Shown in pieces: positions 60,905 to 64,000 of a DNA stretch of 64,000 nt. Below the pieces are notes generated by a model that was not told the origin of the DNA, did not search any database, and saw nothing but the letters and a program-made list of their open reading frames with translations. This DNA comes from Magnetospira sp. QH-2. Lineage in GTDB: Bacteria > Pseudomonadota > Alphaproteobacteria > Rhodospirillales > Magnetospiraceae. The stretch is taken from contig NZ_FO538765.1 of NCBI RefSeq assembly GCF_000968135.1, positions 2,123,819-2,187,818 on the forward strand, read 5' to 3'. How positions within the stretch are numbered: the first letter of the stretch is position 1; each line of letters begins with the position of its first letter. A program made the translations under genes and the position numbers.

Positions 60905-62014
60905 ATGACAGAACCATTGGATTGTGCGGTCATTGGAGCCGGAGTGGTGGGCTTGGCGGTGGCCCGGGCGCTGGCGCTGGCCGGGCGCGAAGTCGTGGTG
61001 CTCGAGCGCGCCGACGCCATAGGCACGCAAACCAGTGCCCGCAACAGCGAAGTGATTCACGCAGGGATTTACTATCCCGAAGGCAGCCTGAAAGGCAGCC
61101 TTTGCCTGCGGGGCAAGGCCCTGCTCTACGACTACCTGGAACGCCATGGCCTGGATCATCGGCGCTGCGGCAAACTGGTTGTGGCAACAACAGCCGAAGA
61201 AGAGCCTATACTGGATCAGGTTCTTTCCAAGGCTGCGGCCAACGGCTGTACCGACCTTCAATGGCTGTCTCAGAAAGAAGCCCTCGCCCGCGAGCCCAAC
61301 CTGCGCTGCCTGGCCGCCCTTTGGTCACCGAGCACCGGTATTTTCGATACCCACGGATATATGCTGGCCCTGCACGGAGACCTGGAATCCGCGGGCGGCG
61401 CCATCGCCTTGGGAAGCCCGGTGGACTCTGGCCGGATTACCGAAGACGGGATCCTGCTTCGGGTCGGCGGCCGCGATCCCATGGAATTGCTCTGCCGGTC
61501 CGTGGTCAATGCCGCAGGCCTTTGGGCGCAACCCACCGCCGCGGCCTTGGAAGGCATGCCGCCCGAACACATTCCGCCGCGCTATTTTTGCAAGGGCAAT
61601 TACTTCTCCCTCGCTGGCAAGGCCCCATTCGAGAGCTTGGTCTATCCGGTTCCCGGCGCCGCGTCGTTGGGCTGTCACTATACCCGGGACCTGGGGGGTC
61701 AAGGACGCTTTGGGCCGGATGTGGAATGGGTCGAGGACCTGGACTATCAAGTCGATCCCAACCGGGCCGATTCGTTTTACGATGCGATCCGCCGATATTG
61801 GCCGGATTTGCCCGATGGCGCCCTCCAGCCGGGCTATTGCGGCATCCGTCCGAAAATTCAGGCGCCTGGCGAGGCGGCCCAGGATTTCCTGATCAGCGGC
61901 CCGGAAACCCACGGCATCGCAGGCCTTGTTCATTTGTTCGGTATCGAGTCTCCCGGCCTGACCGCCTCCCTGGCCATTGGCGAGCGGGTTGCCGCTCACC
62001 TGGCATCGAACTAA
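60905..62014 (+). CDS. lhgO: L-2-hydroxyglutarate oxidase family FAD enzyme
   Basis: DAO-type flavoprotein, about 369 residues. It likely oxidises L-2-hydroxyglutarate to 2-oxoglutarate and passes electrons to the membrane. N-terminal dinucleotide-binding loop AVIGAGVVGLAVARALALAGREVVVLE, then TSARNSEVIHAGIYYP, STGIFDTHGYMLALHGDLE, and C-terminal YCGIRPKI ... LVHLFGIESPGLTASLAIGE. The start MTEPLDC was chosen for the flavin fold; another ATG lies 9 nt upstream. Related family members act on other 2-hydroxy or amino acids, so substrate is inferred. Confidence 0.82.
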   Translation: MTEPLDCAVIGAGVVGLAVARALALAGREVVVLERADAIGTQTSARNSEVIHAGIYYPEGSLKGSLCLRGKALLYDYLERHGLDHRRCGKLVVATTAEEEPILDQVLSKAAANGCTDLQWLSQKEALAREPNLRCLAALWSPSTGIFDTHGYMLALHGDLESAGGAIALGSPVDSGRITEDGILLRVGGRDPMELLCRSVVNAAGLWAQPTAAALEGMPPEHIPPRYFCKGNYFSLAGKAPFESLVYPVPGAASLGCHYTRDLGGQGRFGPDVEWVEDLDYQVDPNRADSFYDAIRRYWPDLPDGALQPGYCGIRPKIQAPGEAAQDFLISGPETHGIAGLVHLFGIESPGLTASLAIGERVAAHLASN

Positions 62015-62058
62015 CCTGCGGCATAAGTCACTTACTCCAAGACGCAACGGCAAAGGAC

Positions 62059-63168
62059 ATGTTCGGCATGCGCGGCATCAAGACCCTGACCATCCTGGCG
62101 ACCCTTATGGCGGGAAGCCTGATTCTGACTCCCGAGGCCCCGGCTCAAACCGAGGAAGGGCAAGTGCGCGCCCAAGGCAAGGTCATCAACAGGGGCAAGG
62201 GCGATGAAGGCCCCCAACGACGTCTGCTGAAGGGCCCGAAAGATCCGCGCGAGGCCATGCGCAGCCTGGTCCAGAACATCAGCAAATTCACCCGCCGCTA
62301 TAACCGAAACTTTCTAGTCGTGGCACAGAACCCCTTGGGGCTGGTGGTCAAGACCGATCTCGACGATCCCACCGCCCAACTGCCCGCCCGGACCTTCAAC
62401 CAGGCCATTGACGGCATCTTGCAAGAGGGCGTGTGGTACGGCGTGCCGGAAATTGGCAAGCCGGTAACAAAAGCGCGCAACACCAAAGCTCTGGAACTGC
62501 TGAACCTGGCCAAGCAATCCGCCCTTCCGGTTTTTGTCGTCGATTATGTGGGCACCGCCAAACAGGCCTATGAGGTGCTGGACAAGGCCAACAAGAAAGG
62601 CTTTGTCGCCGCCCCCGCCTTTGCCCGAGGTCAAGCCTTGAACAGCCTGCCAAAAGTCCCGCGCCGCCCCTATCGGGAAAACGCCAAGTCCGTCATCGGC
62701 CTGAAGGATGTCCGCAACTTTTTCATGCTGCCCGATTCAACCGCCTTTGGGCGTCAGGACGAGTTCGCCTTGAAGGTACATGAAACCAACTATGATGCGG
62801 TGATCGTCGATGTGCAGCACGGGCGGTCCCCGTTAAGCAAACGCGCGGTGGAAACCCTGAAATATAAGAAAAGCGGTGCCAAGCGGTTGGTACTGGCTTC
62901 CATGAATGTCGGCGTTACGGGCAGCTATCGCTATTACTGGAAGGACGGCTGGGGCGAAGGCTCCCCGGCCTGGGTGGATTCCCCCTACCCCGGCCAGCCG
63001 GATTCCTATTACGCCCAGTACTGGAATCCCGAATGGCAGCAGATCCTGACCGGGAACACCAATTCCTACGTCTATGGGATCATCGCCCAGGGGTTCGACG
63101 GCGTGGTCTTGGAAGGCCTCGACGTCTACCACTTCTTCGAGGGCGACATCGAGGCCGATCCGTTGTGA
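62059..63168 (+). CDS. Secreted TM1410/GH114-like putative glycoside hydrolase
   Basis: About 369 residues with a signal peptide (LTILATLMAGSLILTPEAPAQ, cleaved near residue 28). The mature part resembles the TIM-barrel family of TM1410/MJ1477 proteins related to endo-alpha-1,4-polygalactosaminidases: FVVDYVGTA, ETNYDAVIVDVQHG, KRLVLASMNVGVTGSYRYYW, SPAWVDSPYPGQPDSYYAQYWNPEWQQIL and GFDGVVLEGLDVYHFFE. The Asp and Glu at the strand ends (VIVD, VVLEGLD) suit catalysis. A polysaccharide substrate is inferred only. It follows lhgO by 44 nt. Confidence 0.72.
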   Translation: MFGMRGIKTLTILATLMAGSLILTPEAPAQTEEGQVRAQGKVINRGKGDEGPQRRLLKGPKDPREAMRSLVQNISKFTRRYNRNFLVVAQNPLGLVVKTDLDDPTAQLPARTFNQAIDGILQEGVWYGVPEIGKPVTKARNTKALELLNLAKQSALPVFVVDYVGTAKQAYEVLDKANKKGFVAAPAFARGQALNSLPKVPRRPYRENAKSVIGLKDVRNFFMLPDSTAFGRQDEFALKVHETNYDAVIVDVQHGRSPLSKRAVETLKYKKSGAKRLVLASMNVGVTGSYRYYWKDGWGEGSPAWVDSPYPGQPDSYYAQYWNPEWQQILTGNTNSYVYGIIAQGFDGVVLEGLDVYHFFEGDIEADPL

Positions 63169-63405
63169 TCAGTTGGCGGCTTCTTGCACCGCTTCGACCA
63201 CGAAACCCTGCTCCGCCGGATAACGTCGGGTGATTTTGGCCCGCGCTTCGTCGGCGCTGTCGGCGTTGATCCGCAACACCTGAGTCTCACCCCACCGGTC
63301 TTCGTAAAGGCTGTGGGATTCGTGGTTTGCGAGCTTCTCACGCACCGTTGTGTTGACGAATCGAACATCAAAAGCGCGAAGCTCTCCATTCGGCGGCTGG
63401 TACAT
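63169..63405 (-). CDS. Small protein of unknown function
   Basis: About 78 residues, convergent and end-to-end with the preceding gene (stop codons adjacent). The ATG giving MYQPPNGELRAF has GGAAGG 9 nt upstream; a GTG ten codons earlier is possible. Segments such as SLYEDRWGETQVLRINADSADEARAKITRRYP suggest a small alpha/beta domain. No signal peptide or membrane segment, no family recognised. Confidence 0.55.
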   Translation of the reverse strand: MYQPPNGELRAFDVRFVNTTVREKLANHESHSLYEDRWGETQVLRINADSADEARAKITRRYPAEQGFVVEAVQEAAN

Positions 63406-63807
63406 CCTTGGTTTCCTTCCAACTTCCCTGAACACGCGACCCTATTTCAGCCTTGATACGCGGCACACACCACGCAGCATTAATGCTGATCGACTTTAGT
63501 TAAGGAATTATTACGACGTTTTCCAGGGTTGCAAGGAAATTTTTGCAAATTTTTTAATGCCGCGGCGCAATAAAATGCCTCAACGACGGTCGAATTCAGT
63601 TGAAGCCGACCCAGCCGAGGTCCGGCAAATCTGCGTGACTCTATTGATACCGATCGTGTTTTTCGTGTTGGATCGGTTCTGATCCCATGCGACGGGCCCC
63701 AAGGCGACGTCAACGACCCTCCCACGAAGAGAGCGAAAAAATTGTATCGTTCTTGTGAGTTTGCGGTGTGGATCACGTTCTGTTTGATCGAATCCGATCT
63801 AAAACGA
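63406..63807. other. Gene-free stretch
   Basis: About 400 nt with lower GC and A/T runs (TTTTTGCAAATTTTTTAATG near 63540). It should contain the promoter of the small minus-strand gene. A minus-strand frame across 63480-63863 begins inside the dispersed repeat and has no protein-like features, so it was not accepted. Confidence 0.4.
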
Positions 63808-63869
63808 CGCGACCGATTCCAATAGGGTCGTGCAGGTCCAACGGGTCCGATTGGACCCGACACGCGCGA
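63808..63869 (-). repeat. Dispersed hairpin repeat after a stop codon
   Basis: Minus-strand copy of the cas1-cas2 repeat: GCGCGTGTCGGGTCCAATCGG then CCCG and TATTGGAATCGG. It contains the hairpin GGGTCC-4-GGACCC (63843-63858) and starts a few nt after the stop codon at 63876-63878. Confidence 0.7.
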
Positions 63870-63875
63870 AAGGCT

Positions 63876-64000
63876 TTAGGCGCCGACCTTCTGCAATACC
63901 AATTCGAGGCCACGCACCAGACTCTCGCCTGATTTTCCGCCATCGCCGGTCATCTGATTCAGAATGATCAACTGGACCGCATTGATATGGAGTTGAATGA
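63876..64000 (-). CDS. Unidentified protein, C-terminal 41 residues (cut by window edge)
   Basis: The minus-strand frame open from the window edge to a TAA at 63876-63878 gives a peptide ending LVRGLELVLQKVGA, preceded by QLHINAVQLIILNQMTGDGG. It is helical in pattern with no disallowed codons. I do not recognise the family. Support comes from the open frame, the protein-like composition and the repeat directly after the stop, as at other gene ends here. Confidence 0.5.
   Translation of the reverse strand, partial: IQLHINAVQLIILNQMTGDGGKSGESLVRGLELVLQKVGA

Noticed and set aside
63480-63863. 127-codon minus-strand frame
   Set aside because: Starts within the dispersed repeat (the same peptide start appears after cas1), and the rest is AT-rich with no protein-like pattern.

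Overview
The window looks like a chromosome segment of a GC-rich alphaproteobacterium, most likely a Rhodospirillales relative that oxidises reduced sulfur compounds (purple or magnetotactic spirilla are plausible hosts). The placement is inferred from protein character and gene content: a sulfur-oxidising dsr cluster with dsrEFH and dsrL, PHB genes, SoxYZ and a Na+-pump decarboxylase. No rRNA is present to confirm it.

Layout. 1-9.6 kb (minus strand) is core housekeeping: a J-domain protein, dnaE, then rpsB-tsf-pyrH-frr-uppS-cdsA. 9.7-18 kb holds pdxH and a CDF metal exporter, a four-gene minus-strand run (Memo/AMMECR1 fusion, cysQ, threonylcarbamoyl-AMP synthase, FAD-linked 2-hydroxyacid dehydrogenase), a cold-shock gene, and a TauD-like dioxygenase.

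18.2-32.6 kb is a complete sulfur-oxidation cluster, dsrABEFHCMKLJOPN, followed without a break by two siroheme-pathway genes (uroporphyrinogen-III methyltransferase and a CbiX-type chelatase). It should oxidise stored or imported sulfane sulfur to sulfite: DsrEFH/DsrC relay the sulfur, siroheme-containing DsrAB oxidises it, and DsrMKJOP and DsrL handle the electrons. 32.7-37.0 kb is a compact module that may be less well described: a membrane-anchored octaheme cytochrome c of the tetrathionate-reductase family, SoxY, SoxZ, a secreted triple-rhodanese protein and a membrane cytochrome b. No SoxAX, SoxB or SoxCD accompanies it. This is my main candidate for an undescribed system.

37.1-49.7 kb holds an HPP membrane protein, an orphan DppBC-like permease pair, a giant subtilisin/RTX protease with 282-bp tandem repeats, phaB-phaA, and a divergent four-gene Na+-translocating acyl-CoA decarboxylase operon. 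49.7-60.8 kb is a type I-C CRISPR-Cas locus (cas3-cas5c-cas8c-cas7c-cas4-cas1-cas2, 38 spacers). It lies between a tRNA-Arg(CCG) gene and a partial copy of that tRNA's 3' half in the same orientation, as expected of an island inserted at a tRNA. 60.9-64 kb carries an L-2-hydroxyglutarate oxidase, a secreted TM1410/GH114-like protein, a small unknown protein and a truncated gene.

Small repeats are scattered across the window. A MITE-like element and a hairpin family repeatedly sit directly after stop codons, including between cas1 and cas2.
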